From contig CAWHTX010000003.1 in assembly GCA_963832355.1 (NCBI GenBank), forward strand, positions 62,001 through 126,000: DNA of 64,000 nucleotides, read 5' to 3'. This DNA is from DATFVA01 sp963832355 (lineage in GTDB: Bacteria > Bacteroidota > Ignavibacteria > Ignavibacteriales > Ignavibacteriaceae). How positions within the stretch are numbered: the first letter of the stretch is position 1; every line of letters begins with the position of its first letter. Of this stretch, positions 26,159 through 35,132 are shown piece after piece. The position numbers and the translations under genes are program-made. The notes beneath the pieces were generated by a model. The model did no database searches and was not told where the DNA came from. It was given only the letters and a program-made list of their open reading frames with translations.

Positions 26159-26567
26159 GACTTATCCTGACCTGGGTCTCCTCATAATAAGGATAATTCT
26201 GGGACTGGCTTACATTTTTGTTTACGGAGGGAAAAAGCTTTTTGCAGGTCCCGAAACCTGGACAAAAATCGGATCAGCGGTTTCTTATCTTGGAATAAAT
26301 TTCTCCTACCCGATATGGGGTTTCTTAGCAGGCTGCGCCGAGTTTTTCGGAGGTATCCTGATTCTGCTGGGATTATTTTTCCGTCCCGCTGCATTTTTTA
26401 TTATCATAACAATGCTTGTAGCTGCGAACCGGGGTTACATTACAGGCGGTGCACTAAGCTCATTTGCTCATCCGCTTGAACTTGGAATTACTTTGCTGGG
26501 ATTATTCTTAATGGGCCCCGGAAAGTACAGCCTCGATTACAATATCTCCGGAAGACGAAAAATCTGA
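26139..26567 (+). CDS. DoxX family membrane protein
   Basis: About 142 residues with four membrane helices. The family pattern is clear: 'LGLLIIRIILGLAYIFVYGGKKLF' at the start, 'GFLAGCAEFFGGILILLGLFFRPAA' in the middle, and 'HPLELGITLLGLFLMGPGKYSLD' at the end. DoxX-like proteins are inner-membrane proteins, some tied to thiosulfate oxidation or to redox homeostasis. Three possible starts (GTG 26136, ATG 26139, ATG 26142) lie together; I list the first ATG. The start lies inside the preceding receiver gene. Confidence 0.8.
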   Translation: MMKWKLKTYPDLGLLIIRIILGLAYIFVYGGKKLFAGPETWTKIGSAVSYLGINFSYPIWGFLAGCAEFFGGILILLGLFFRPAAFFIIITMLVAANRGYITGGALSSFAHPLELGITLLGLFLMGPGKYSLDYNISGRRKI

Positions 26568-26666
26568 AAAGAAAAATCAGGTTTGAAACTTATATTTGAC
26601 TTCAATGTTATCCCCCCCATATAGTGAAGTAATTAATTAAATAATTTACCCCTCAAACCACAAATA

Positions 26667-27719
26667 TTACATTCCGTCTCTTAAGAACCGGGGTTCTTCG
26701 AGGGTAAGGATGATCGAAATTCTGTGAGTGTCGGGGAGCCTGTCGATCTCTGCCATATTAAATCTTGCAAAGGAGTAATCGATATTAAGCTTTGGAAGTT
26801 TTATACCGGCACCGACAGTGAACTGCTTCACATCATTATACCCGCCGCGTATTGAAAACAGGTTGTTGTAGTTGAATTCCAGTCCTGCGTGCATATCGAA
26901 ACTAACAGGACCAACGTGGAAGGTGGAAGCATACTGCCTGTTCTCAAATCTTACATCGAAATCAAGGGCGGGAGTAAGAACGCCGTTAAGTACGTGAAGT
27001 CCGTATGCCGCACCGATTTTAGCTGTAGGGGAGACCAGTTCATTATAACCTGTGCTCCATGAAACCAGCGTTGTGGTAATATCCTGCAGGTTTGCACCGA
27101 CAGAAAAATTTTCGAACGGGAGATAAATTGCGCCTACATCAAAACCAACGCCGTAAGCATTGAACTCGGCAATATCTTTATATATGAACTTTACACTGGC
27201 ACCGTAGTAGAAATTTTTCGAATGAATTTTTGCGAAGCTGAGGTAAAAAGCCCATTCCTGGTCGCTGAACTCTGAAATTTTATCGTAGTTCAATCTTGCA
27301 TACTGGTCTGAAATAAAGTTGGGATCAGTAACGGTTACACCCGGGTTTCTGCCGTCTTCAAGAGCCTGCCTGGTATCTGGAATACCGTCGATACCGAGAC
27401 GCATAACACTGAGTGCAAAAGACATATCTGTTTTCCAGGGAATAGCAACAGCTGCGTAGTCGTAATTGACCAGGTTGCCGAACCTTTCATCGTGCATAAG
27501 AGATACCTGGGGATAATTTACCTGTGCAAGTCCTGCGGGATTATAATACCCGGCAGTAATATCATTAGCAACAGCGGCAAAGGCTCCTCCCATTGCCAGC
27601 GGTCTTCCTCCAACCCCTATCGCCATGAATTCACCGGCGTATTTACTTATAACTTGTGCATTAGCGAAGGGCAGGAAAAGGAGAACAGAAAGAATTGCAA
27701 AAGTGATTTTTTTAGTCAT
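26667..27719 (-). CDS. PorV/PorQ family outer-membrane protein
   Basis: A 350-residue protein with signal peptide 'MTKKITFAILSVLLFLPFANA' truncated here to its first residues: basic start, hydrophobic core, cleavage after FANA. The mature start 'GEFMAIGVGGRPLAMGGAFAA' and 'GYYNPAGLAQV' are the FadL-type PorV/PorQ signature. PorV shuttles T9SS substrates from the translocon to the surface machinery, while other family members have unknown roles. I start at 27719 rather than 27761 because the signal peptide begins there. It stands alone on the minus strand, with a paralogue at 51478-52473. Confidence 0.8.
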   Translation of the reverse strand: MTKKITFAILSVLLFLPFANAQVISKYAGEFMAIGVGGRPLAMGGAFAAVANDITAGYYNPAGLAQVNYPQVSLMHDERFGNLVNYDYAAVAIPWKTDMSFALSVMRLGIDGIPDTRQALEDGRNPGVTVTDPNFISDQYARLNYDKISEFSDQEWAFYLSFAKIHSKNFYYGASVKFIYKDIAEFNAYGVGFDVGAIYLPFENFSVGANLQDITTTLVSWSTGYNELVSPTAKIGAAYGLHVLNGVLTPALDFDVRFENRQYASTFHVGPVSFDMHAGLEFNYNNLFSIRGGYNDVKQFTVGAGIKLPKLNIDYSFARFNMAEIDRLPDTHRISIILTLEEPRFLRDGM

Positions 27720-27803
27720 AAGATAGGTCGCAACCTTTAAGTTGATGTAAAATCGTGGCAAAAGATGGATATTTTGGGTCTGAAAGTCAAGGCTAATTTA
27801 GGG

Positions 27804-27830
27804 AGAAACCGGGGAAATACCCCGGTTTCT
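27804..27830 (-). terminator. Hairpin after gpmA
   Basis: AGAAACCGGGG (27804-27814) pairs perfectly over 11 bp with CCCCGGTTTCT (27820-27830), loop AAATA. It begins 3 bp past the gpmA stop. No U-tract follows on the minus strand, so termination may be imperfect, but the stem is strong. Confidence 0.6.
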
Positions 27831-27832
27831 TA

Positions 27833-28579
27833 TCATTTCGCTTTACCCTGGTTGGCTACAGCATTTGTCTTCTTTGCTATCTCTTCCTGGTTGCCGAGGT
27901 AGTAATGCTTCAGCGGTTTCAGGTTATCATCCAGCTCGTAAACAAGCGGGATGCCGGTTGGGATATTTAATCCTACTATCTCTTCATCAGGTACGTTGTC
28001 TAGGTATTTCACAAGTGCCCTCAAACTGTTGCCGTGCGCCGCAATGATTATCTTTTTTCCTGATTTAATAGAAGGTGCGATCGTCTCATTCCAGTAGGGA
28101 AGAAATCTCGCCACTGTGTCTTTAAGACATTCGGTAAGCGGAAGTTCCTTCTCGGTAAGGTTTTTATAGCGCGGATCTTTTCCGGGATAACGTTCATCGT
28201 CCTTATCAAGTGCAGGCGGCTGGATATCGTAGCTTCTTCTCCAGGTATGAACCTGCTCTTCACCGAACTTCTTCGCCATTTCGGCTTTGTTCAATCCCTG
28301 CAGCGCGCCGTAGTGTCTTTCGTTAAGACGCCATGATCTTTCTACAGGTATCCACATAAGATCCAGTTTATCCAGCGCTATCCATAACGTTCTTATGGCT
28401 CTTTTCAGTACCGAAGTATAAGCCATATCGAAAGTGTAGCCTTCTTCTTTCAGAACATCGCCCGAATTTTTAGCTTCAAACAATCCCTGTTCAGATAAAT
28501 CTACATCCGTCCATCCGGTAAAGCGGTTTTCCTTGTTCCAGGTACTTTCGCCGTGACGTAATAAAACTAATTTACTCAT
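27833..28579 (-). CDS. gpmA: 2,3-bisphosphoglycerate-dependent phosphoglycerate mutase
   Basis: A 248-residue cofactor-dependent mutase that interconverts 3- and 2-phosphoglycerate in glycolysis. Motifs: 'LVLLRHGESTWN' with the phosphorylated His9, 'FTGWTDVDLSEQG', 'RLNERHYGALQGLNKAEM', 'TWRRSYDIQPP' and the second catalytic His in 'IIAAHGNSLRALVKYL'. Length equals the family norm (about 248-250). I start at the fifth codon of the longest frame, MSKLVLLRHG, because that is the conserved start. A strong hairpin follows its stop. Confidence 0.95.
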   Translation of the reverse strand: MSKLVLLRHGESTWNKENRFTGWTDVDLSEQGLFEAKNSGDVLKEEGYTFDMAYTSVLKRAIRTLWIALDKLDLMWIPVERSWRLNERHYGALQGLNKAEMAKKFGEEQVHTWRRSYDIQPPALDKDDERYPGKDPRYKNLTEKELPLTECLKDTVARFLPYWNETIAPSIKSGKKIIIAAHGNSLRALVKYLDNVPDEEIVGLNIPTGIPLVYELDDNLKPLKHYYLGNQEEIAKKTNAVANQGKAK

Positions 28580-28660
28580 TACTGCTCCCATGTTTTCAGA
28601 ATAATTTATAAGTACATTCTCTAAAATAATAAATAAGGGAACTTTAGTTTATACTTCATA

Positions 28661-30007
28661 TCAAACTACCGTTTCTTTGGATATTCTTTTTTCGTGGGTA
28701 AATCTCAGCACGATGTACCCGATAACTCCTGAAAGCAGCGATGCAACTAGTATTCCAACTTTGGCAATATTAGTTAGTTCCTCTGAAGTGAAGGCAAGAT
28801 TTGTTATGAACAGCGACATCGTAAAACCTATACCTGCAAGTATACCCGCTCCGTATATGTGCCTCCAGTTTACTTTTGAGGGAAGACTGGCAATGTTCAT
28901 TTTTACAGCCAGCCATGAGAAGAAAAATATTCCGATCTGCTTGCCGATAAATAAGCCGGCTATAATACCCAGGCTGACCTCATTGACTAATGAATCAAAG
29001 AAATCTTCCTGCAGCAGAACACCCGCATTCGCCAGTGCAAATACCGGCATAATGAAAAATGAAACCCAGGGATTGAGTGAGTGCTCAAATCTCTGCAGGG
29101 GAGTGAGTACTTTTACACAGGTACTTTCCAGTGTCTGCACTATGCTTTGTCTTTCTTCGTTAGCAAGAACATTGGGACCTTCTACGCCTTCGCGGTCGAA
29201 TTCTTCAAGCAGTTCTTTCCCGTTAAAAAGGAAATCTTTAGTATTATACCGTGAGGTTGCGGGAACTACAAAAGCAAGAAGAACTCCTGCTACTGTAGCA
29301 TGAATGCCTGACAATAAGAACGCCATCCACAGAGCCAGACCAAACACAATATAAAACAGAAGATTTCTTACCCCGAGCCTGTTGGCAATAAAAAGAATTA
29401 GGTATACACCCGCCGCTATCGCTAAAGCTGTGAGGGACAGCTGGGCAGTATAGAAGAAAGCAATTACCAAAACTGCACCGATATCATCTGCAATTGCCAG
29501 GGCTGTAATAAAGATTTTAAGGTTTGTAGGAACATTTGATCCGAGAAGGGCCATTAATCCTATAACAAAAGCGATATCTGTTGCCATCGGGATTCCCCAG
29601 CCTGATTCACCGCTTCCGCCTGCATTAAAGATTATATAAATAGCGGCAGGGACGACCATCCCTCCAAGAGCAGCAGCCACAGGCAGGATTGCCTGTCTTG
29701 CTGTTGACAGCTCACCCACAAGAAATTCGCGTTTTATTTCCAGCCCGACTACAAAAAAGAAAATGGCCATAAGCCCGTCATTTATCCAATGATGCAGACT
29801 GTAATTGAGCTTAAAATTTTCCACACCTATGGATATTTTAGTATGCCATAGGTGGAAGTATGATTCAGAAAACCCGGTATTTGCCCAGATTAGTGCAATT
29901 ACAGTACAAATTATCAAAAGGATTCCGCTTGATGCTTCTGCCCTTGTAAACTCTTTGAACGGGCGTATGAGTTTTTCAATCGGCGGTTCGGGATTGGTTA
30001 TTTTCAT
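28661..30007 (-). CDS. nhaA: Na+/H+ antiporter NhaA
   Basis: A 448-residue NhaA. The ion-binding aspartates lie in 'GIPMATDIAFVIGLMALLG' and 'ALAIADDIGAVLVIAFFYT', equivalent to D133 and D163/D164 of the E. coli protein. 'FFFVVGLEIKREFLVGEL' and 'GIHATVAGVLLAFVVP' are further family marks. It exchanges sodium for protons at the inner membrane and protects against salt and alkali. A cytoplasmic insertion of about 60 residues after 'VPATSRYNTKDF' is common in the longer NhaA forms. It is directly followed on the chromosome by a sodium/calcium exchanger gene of the same orientation upstream of it. Confidence 0.95.
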   Translation of the reverse strand: MKITNPEPPIEKLIRPFKEFTRAEASSGILLIICTVIALIWANTGFSESYFHLWHTKISIGVENFKLNYSLHHWINDGLMAIFFFVVGLEIKREFLVGELSTARQAILPVAAALGGMVVPAAIYIIFNAGGSGESGWGIPMATDIAFVIGLMALLGSNVPTNLKIFITALAIADDIGAVLVIAFFYTAQLSLTALAIAAGVYLILFIANRLGVRNLLFYIVFGLALWMAFLLSGIHATVAGVLLAFVVPATSRYNTKDFLFNGKELLEEFDREGVEGPNVLANEERQSIVQTLESTCVKVLTPLQRFEHSLNPWVSFFIMPVFALANAGVLLQEDFFDSLVNEVSLGIIAGLFIGKQIGIFFFSWLAVKMNIASLPSKVNWRHIYGAGILAGIGFTMSLFITNLAFTSEELTNIAKVGILVASLLSGVIGYIVLRFTHEKRISKETVV

Positions 30008-30072
30008 TAAAATTCCTGGTTAAACTGATAGATATAACTGTAACATAAAACATTTTGACGGAGTTCAAAAGT

Positions 30073-31077
30073 CTAGTGAGTAAAACTAATAAGCAGTACA
30101 GAGACCAGGTAAATTACGATTATCAGTGAGCTTTCGAAACCTATATTGGCAAAACCCTTCTTTTCCCTTCGCAGGAGTCCCAGGAGAAGCACTGAGGTCA
30201 TCGTAACAGCCGCGCCTATTATTATGAATTCCTTGCTTGTAGCCGCACCATATATTGACCCTTTACGGTAGGCTATATCTGCCATTGCTGCAAACAGAGT
30301 GTCAAAAACATTTCCTCCGAGCACGCCGCCTACTGCCAGTGTAAGAGCCCCCCTTCTGACCGCTGCTACAGAAGTTACAAGCTCAGGCAGGGAAGTAGTT
30401 ATTGCAATCATTACCGCACCTACAAAGCTATGATTCAGTCCTGCCTGTTTTGCTATATCCTCGGATGCTTTGGTAAGGAACCAGCCCGCTGCAATTATAA
30501 CGACTGCTGAAATCAAAAAGCTGATCCACATCCGGGGCAGAGATTTTAATTTATTTCTCTCATCAGGTATATCCATCCGTGTTTCCTCTGTTTTCCTGGG
30601 AAACCACATCGGATTTTCGCGGTTCTTATAAATCAGTCGTGTTCCGCCAATATAAGACAGAAGCAGGATTGGTGTAGCAGGGTGGATACCCCAGAAGCTG
30701 AACTGGGGTCCTGAAAGTGCAAGAAAAAGAACCCCAAGCAGGGCAATCAGCAAAGAACCCTGCATCATATTTTCCACTGACGCGGCCGCATGCTCAAGGT
30801 TGACTTTGCGGTAGGCTATATCGGCAATTGCAAGGAAAGCAGTTTGTGCCGCAATCCCTCCAAACGCATTTGACAGAGCCATTGCAGGAAACCCGTCTAC
30901 GGCTGATACTACGGAGGCGGTAATTCCCGGGATAGAGGTACTCGCCCCAAGAAGCACGGCACCTGTAATGGCTTCCCCGAGGCCCGTGCGGTCAGCCAGT
31001 TCATCGGCATACCTTGCCATTTTGGAGCCTACGTATCCAATTACGAGTGCTGATGCGATGAAAATAAAAATGGACAT
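30073..31077 (-). CDS. Sodium/calcium exchanger family (CaCA) membrane protein
   Basis: A 334-residue CaCA antiporter with about ten membrane helices in two inverted halves. The alpha repeats are visible: 'GEAITGAVLLGASTSIPGITASVVSA' (about 34-59) and 'HSFVGAVMIAITTSLPELVTSVAAVRRG' (about 218-246), followed by 'GGNVFDTLFAAMADIAYRKG'. In repeat 1 the usual glutamate (S-x-P-E) is replaced by Gly (TSIPGI), whereas repeat 2 keeps it (TSLPEL), so the transport stoichiometry or substrate may differ from classic exchangers. It lies 65 bp upstream of nhaA on the same strand, hinting at joint control of cation balance. Confidence 0.85.
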   Translation of the reverse strand: MSIFIFIASALVIGYVGSKMARYADELADRTGLGEAITGAVLLGASTSIPGITASVVSAVDGFPAMALSNAFGGIAAQTAFLAIADIAYRKVNLEHAAASVENMMQGSLLIALLGVLFLALSGPQFSFWGIHPATPILLLSYIGGTRLIYKNRENPMWFPRKTEETRMDIPDERNKLKSLPRMWISFLISAVVIIAAGWFLTKASEDIAKQAGLNHSFVGAVMIAITTSLPELVTSVAAVRRGALTLAVGGVLGGNVFDTLFAAMADIAYRKGSIYGAATSKEFIIIGAAVTMTSVLLLGLLRREKKGFANIGFESSLIIVIYLVSVLLISFTH

Positions 31078-31160
31078 ATGCAGTTTAATATATGGAATGT
31101 TTGAAAGGATGATTGTGCGGAAAATTGAAAAAACCGGCGTTAGACCTGTTCTAAACTATT

Positions 31161-31226
31161 CCAACTGCGCTTCAACTACGCTCCAGCTGCGCTCCAACTA
31201 CGCTCCAGCTGCGCTTCACCTACGCT
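31161..31226. repeat. Six tandem 11-bp repeats (three 22-bp pairs)
   Basis: Six consecutive 11-bp units: CCAACTGCGCT, TCAACTACGCT, CCAGCTGCGCT, CCAACTACGCT, CCAGCTGCGCT, TCACCTACGCT. TGCGCT and TACGCT alternate, so the higher-order period is 22 bp, two helical turns. It lies upstream of the exchanger gene in a 250-bp intergenic region. Too short and too close to be a CRISPR array; no reading frame is implied because 11 is not a multiple of three. Confidence 0.8.
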
Positions 31227-31328
31227 TTGATCCCGTGAATCGGCCGACAAAGAATCCTTCCCGTATTTGTAAAAAAACCGGTTGAGTAAATATGTGATTT
31301 GATGAAAAACAGCAGTTGAGGAGAAGAT

Positions 31329-31766
31329 CTAACGAGACTTAAGGTTCAATACACCTTCAGAAAAAACAGGAGGAACGGGGGAAATCTTCCTCGCCTGGTA
31401 GTCATAAAAAACGATGCCCGTTTTTGCCAGTGCGGCTGGCTTTGAGGTTTTTTCACTCGTGATCCTGTAGTAGAAATCGCAGCCGGAACTGGTAATATCA
31501 TCAACAGCAACATCAAAGGTGAGGACATCCCCGTAAAGGATCTCCGCTTTATATAAGATCACTGAATCTACCATAATTATTCCGAATCCCTGATCATCCA
31601 GTTCCCGAAGGTTTACTTCAGCAAAATATTGTACCCTCGCTTCATGTATCAAAGCGAGAAGAGCATCGTTTCCAAGATGATTGCCATAATTAATATCGGT
31701 TATCCTGACAGGAATTTTTGTTGAAAACTCGAATTTTTCGGGCATTTCCAGTTTTATTCTGCTCAC
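31329..31766 (-). CDS. Acyl-CoA thioesterase, 4HBT hotdog family
   Basis: A 145-residue hotdog-fold protein. 'VRITDINYGNHLGNDALLALIHEARVQYF' is the 4-hydroxybenzoyl-CoA thioesterase/YbgC-type signature, with the Asp and the Asn-His-Leu-Gly loop at the active site. It likely hydrolyses short or medium acyl-CoA in the cytoplasm; the natural substrate is unknown. An alternative start at the eighth codon (31745) is possible. It stands alone, divergent from the lipoprotein gene at 31877. Confidence 0.82.
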   Translation of the reverse strand: MSRIKLEMPEKFEFSTKIPVRITDINYGNHLGNDALLALIHEARVQYFAEVNLRELDDQGFGIIMVDSVILYKAEILYGDVLTFDVAVDDITSSGCDFYYRITSEKTSKPAALAKTGIVFYDYQARKISPVPPVFSEGVLNLKSR

Positions 31767-31876
31767 TTTAAACCTTTGCGCTTTCTTTTAACTCAAATAT
31801 AAAAAACAACGGAACCGGGTTCTATTTTTTTGAAAGACAAAATGAGTAAATTATATACCAACAGAAGGAGAATCTT

Positions 31877-32806
31877 ATGATGAAAACACTGAAAGCATTT
31901 TTAATCATCACCGGCATCTTCCTCCCGCTCTTGATGACAGGATGTTCCAACAGCACCTCCCCAAACGACAACCAGCAGACCACAGACCAATTAAGTAAGT
32001 CATCTGTAGTTGAAACTGATATGGGTGTACTTAATTCCGAAGGCGTACCTATGCGGGATTGCGACGGTGTTTTTGCATTGGGATGGAATGAGTTATTCGG
32101 ACCGATCAGGTGGAATGATGAGGTAAACGGACATGCAATGGCCGTGGTTTTCGGCGACACCCTCCATCAGCGGCCCTTTATAAGAAGCGGAATTGATATC
32201 GGTACTATTAATATAAATTACAACAATGAGCAGATACAGCTTGAAAAAAGAACGGGACCGGACGGCGGCGTGTTCTACTCTTTATATCCGCGTTTCTTTG
32301 ATGACGGACATCTCGACTTTGTTCCGGGTGCGGATTACGAATTTGAAATAACCGGTTCAGAAAATTTCACTCCTTTAACTTTTACATTAACTGCCCCGCA
32401 GGAACTTATTAAGGTTAATAGTCCACAAGAAGATTCTGTAATAAACCCGGCTGATGATCTTACGCTGGAATGGTCGGGCGGTACAGCAGAGGATCCGATC
32501 GCCATCAGGCTGATGCCATGTCGTCGACCGGAACCACCTGAAAGAGGTCCGCGCCATGGAGAAGGAATGCATCCCCCGATGCAGATACCGCCGATGGGTC
32601 AGCCGATCTTCATACTTTTAGATCATAATCCCGGCACATACACCATAGCATCCTCTACCATACAGGAATTAGTGAACCGGACAGGTGCAGAGAGGCTGGT
32701 ATGCGTGGTTTCGCAGGTGGATAAAAACGATGTACAGCACGATACAAAAGATCTTAAGTTCGTGATGCACAACGGCGACAGTGTTTTATTAAGTGTTCAG
32801 CAGTAA
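31877..32806 (+). CDS. Hypothetical lipoprotein
   Basis: A 309-residue lipoprotein: signal 'LIITGIFLPLLMTGC' puts the lipid cysteine at position 23, followed by a Ser/Asn/Gln-rich tether. The mature part includes a segment with Gly-Asp and beta character and, from about residue 180, an Ig-like block starting 'VNSPQEDSVINPADDLTLEWSG'. A Pro/Met/Glu-rich loop (about 215-240, 'PEPPERGPRHGEGMHPPMQ') interrupts it and might bind metal. I recognise no named family. A good ribosome site, AGAAGGAGAATCTT, precedes the start. A strong intrinsic terminator follows. Confidence 0.7.
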   Translation: MMKTLKAFLIITGIFLPLLMTGCSNSTSPNDNQQTTDQLSKSSVVETDMGVLNSEGVPMRDCDGVFALGWNELFGPIRWNDEVNGHAMAVVFGDTLHQRPFIRSGIDIGTININYNNEQIQLEKRTGPDGGVFYSLYPRFFDDGHLDFVPGADYEFEITGSENFTPLTFTLTAPQELIKVNSPQEDSVINPADDLTLEWSGGTAEDPIAIRLMPCRRPEPPERGPRHGEGMHPPMQIPPMGQPIFILLDHNPGTYTIASSTIQELVNRTGAERLVCVVSQVDKNDVQHDTKDLKFVMHNGDSVLLSVQQ

Positions 32807-32830
32807 ACGATAGATAACATCCTCACACTC

Positions 32831-32864
32831 AAAGAGGCTGCCTGTTAAGACAGCCTCTTTTTTT
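32831..32864 (+). terminator. Intrinsic terminator after the lipoprotein gene
   Basis: AAAGAGGCTG (32831-32840) and CAGCCTCTTT (32851-32860) are perfect 10-bp reverse complements around a 10-nt loop, directly followed by a run of seven T. It is the best rho-independent terminator in the window and reaches the end of the convergent permease gene. Confidence 0.9.
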
Positions 32865-33993
32865 ATTCAAGTCTCTTTCTGAATCTTAATGAACTTGCGG
32901 CAAGAATTAATATACCTATTCCCAGCAGAGCTGCGGTTTCGGGGATTAGCTGGAAGAACCCGTCGCCTTTCAGAATAACTCCCCTTAAAATTGTTATATA
33001 ATATCTCAGGGGGATCAGGTAGGTGATAGGCTGGATCCATCCCGGCATATTCTCAATTGGGAATGCAAAACCGGAAAGGAAATTCATAGGAAGAAGAACG
33101 CCGAACATTGCTACCATCATAGCCTGCTGCTGTGTCTTTGAAACTGTTGAGATGAAAAGTCCCAGCCCCAGTGAGGATAGTACATATATAAATGATGCGA
33201 GCATCAGGAAGAAGAAGTCGCCTCTTATAGCAATTCCGAACCAGTAAACCATAACAACGGTTACGATCAGAACATCTACAAAACCAAACGCGATGAAAGG
33301 AATAGTCTTGCCGATAATAAGCTGTGCAGGTTTAATGGGAGTTACAATTATCTGCTCAAGAGTACCGATCTCCCGTTCTTTAACAATCGCCATTGCCATG
33401 AGGGAAGTAGTGATAATTGTAAGCAGCAATCCCATAATGCCCGGAAGCATAAAGACTCTTGTTTTCAGGTCGGGATTATACCATACTCTAAGCTCAGGAT
33501 TTATATTAACAGCGGCCAGCGACTGCATTCCCGATCTGTTCTTTGCCTCGACAAGTATACTCTGCGAATAACTTGACACCACTCCCGTAACATACCCGAA
33601 TGCGATCGAAGCTTTATTGCCGTCGGATCCATCGAACAGTGCCTGAACTTTTACCTGTTCACCTCGCTGCAGTTTCTTTTCAAAATCTTTCGGGATAACA
33701 AGCGCCCAGAGGTCATCTCCCTTATTAATATAATTCATTACCTGGTCATAATTATCAGCGTAGTGGTTCATTGTAAAGTAGCCCGACCGTTCGAACTTCT
33801 CTATAAAGTCCCTGCTTGCTGCTGTCTTATCCTGGTTATAAACAACTGTGTTGATATTATTGATATCAAGATTTGCGGCATAGCCGAGAAGAATAAGCTG
33901 AATTACAGGGGCAATAAAAATAATTCCGAACAACCTTGGATCTCTCCTCAATTGAAGGAATTCTTTTACTATTATGGCTAATATTAACTTCAT
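32863..33993 (-). CDS. ABC-2 type transporter permease (YbhR-like)
   Basis: A 376-residue ABC-2 permease. An N-terminal helix (about 22-41) is followed by a large extracytoplasmic domain (about 45-170, 'NNINTVVYNQDKTAASRDFIEKFERSGYF'), then five helices. The 'MAIVKEREIGTLEQIIVTPIKP' coupling helix near residue 203 and 'NFLSGFAFPIENMPGWIQPI' near the C-terminus are typical of drug-efflux permeases YbhS/YbhR. It is the last gene of a six-gene efflux operon and has the same length as its partner upstream, with which it probably forms a heterodimer. Confidence 0.88.
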   Translation of the reverse strand: MKLILAIIVKEFLQLRRDPRLFGIIFIAPVIQLILLGYAANLDINNINTVVYNQDKTAASRDFIEKFERSGYFTMNHYADNYDQVMNYINKGDDLWALVIPKDFEKKLQRGEQVKVQALFDGSDGNKASIAFGYVTGVVSSYSQSILVEAKNRSGMQSLAAVNINPELRVWYNPDLKTRVFMLPGIMGLLLTIITTSLMAMAIVKEREIGTLEQIIVTPIKPAQLIIGKTIPFIAFGFVDVLIVTVVMVYWFGIAIRGDFFFLMLASFIYVLSSLGLGLFISTVSKTQQQAMMVAMFGVLLPMNFLSGFAFPIENMPGWIQPITYLIPLRYYITILRGVILKGDGFFQLIPETAALLGIGILILAASSLRFRKRLE

Positions 33994-34000
33994 ACTTTAC

Positions 34001-35131
34001 CTAAATCGTCTTACTCTTACGGTTAATAATGGATGCGAGTCCCAGGAACACAACCGAAAAGATGATGAGGTAGATCAGCTGATCCCAGAATGCATATAGT
34101 CCCACACCTTTCAGCAGAATATCTCTCAGGACAACTATATAAAACTTAACGGGAGTAATATTTGTAAATACCTGGATTACAGGGGGCATACTTTCGATAG
34201 GGAAGACGAAACCCGACAGCAGGAAAGAGGGGAGCAGGGAAATAAGCGCTGCAAGCTGAAATGCAACCTGCTGTGAATCAGAAATAGTCGATATAAGTAT
34301 ACCAAGGTTAAGCGATGCAAATAAAAAGATGAAGGTTGAAAGGAACAGCAGCAGCACGCTTCCTTTTACGGTAACATCAAACAAGAGGTAACCAGCAAAC
34401 AGTATCATCGATGCCACTGCCAGTGCGATGATGGTATAAGGGATGGTTTTACCTATCAGCAGTTCAACAGACGAAAGAGGGGAGACGTTGATCTGTTCCA
34501 TGGTGCCTCTTTCTTTTTCTCTTACAATTGAAAGGGCGATGGAGATAACTGCTGTCATAATCAGGATCATCGATATAAGTCCGGGTATAAGATACTTTGT
34601 AGAGTTGAGATCGGGGTTGTAGAGGAATCTCGGTTCAAGATCAATCGGAACGGAAGCCTGCCTGCCTCTTACCCTAAGCAATGAATTAGTCAGTTCCTGC
34701 GAAAAAGTTGCCGAAGCCGCTCTCATATAATTCATAATAACGGATGCCGTGTTGGCATCGACGCCTGCAACAAGGATCTGAACATTCACCTGCTGCCGAG
34801 AATAAATATTCTGAGAAAAATCCTGCGGAAAGACTATAACCACCTGTGCATTGCCGCGGTCGAGTGCAGTCCTTATCTGGCCTTCAGAACTAAGGTGATC
34901 AACAAGATCAAAATAGTTTGAGCTGGTGAGCCGGTTCAGGTAATTTCTCGTGATCTCCGAGTTATCCCTGTCGTATACGGCCAGCTTAATATGGTGGACA
35001 TCGAAGTTAATCGCATACCCGAAAAGTATAAGCAGGACAAACGGAAATACGAACAGCACATAAAGCATTCGCTTATCGCGCATCAACTGCCGCACTTCCT
35101 TCTTCGATATTGCAAGTATTCGTGTAAACAT
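34001..35131 (-). CDS. ABC-2 type transporter permease (YbhS-like)
   Basis: A 376-residue ABC-2 permease with the same plan as its neighbour: helix at about 21-41, extracytoplasmic domain (about 45-170) starting 'HHIKLAVYDRDNSEITRNYL', five C-terminal helices, 'SIVREKERGTMEQINVSPL' coupling segment and 'LLSGFVFPIESMPPVIQVF'. Only 1 bp separates it from the ATPase gene upstream and 7 bp from the second permease downstream. Gene order matches ybhS followed by ybhR of E. coli. Confidence 0.88.
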   Translation of the reverse strand: MFTRILAISKKEVRQLMRDKRMLYVLFVFPFVLLILFGYAINFDVHHIKLAVYDRDNSEITRNYLNRLTSSNYFDLVDHLSSEGQIRTALDRGNAQVVIVFPQDFSQNIYSRQQVNVQILVAGVDANTASVIMNYMRAASATFSQELTNSLLRVRGRQASVPIDLEPRFLYNPDLNSTKYLIPGLISMILIMTAVISIALSIVREKERGTMEQINVSPLSSVELLIGKTIPYTIIALAVASMILFAGYLLFDVTVKGSVLLLFLSTFIFLFASLNLGILISTISDSQQVAFQLAALISLLPSFLLSGFVFPIESMPPVIQVFTNITPVKFYIVVLRDILLKGVGLYAFWDQLIYLIIFSVVFLGLASIINRKSKTI

Positions 35132-35132
35132 A

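Noticed and set aside
28677..29303. 208-codon frame antisense to nhaA
   Set aside because: It lies wholly within the well-conserved nhaA coding sequence; a mirror frame of a hydrophobic protein gene.
31161..31226. Short regular repeats as a possible CRISPR array
   Set aside because: Units are 11 bp with no spacers and no cas genes nearby; the same applies to 63248-63291.
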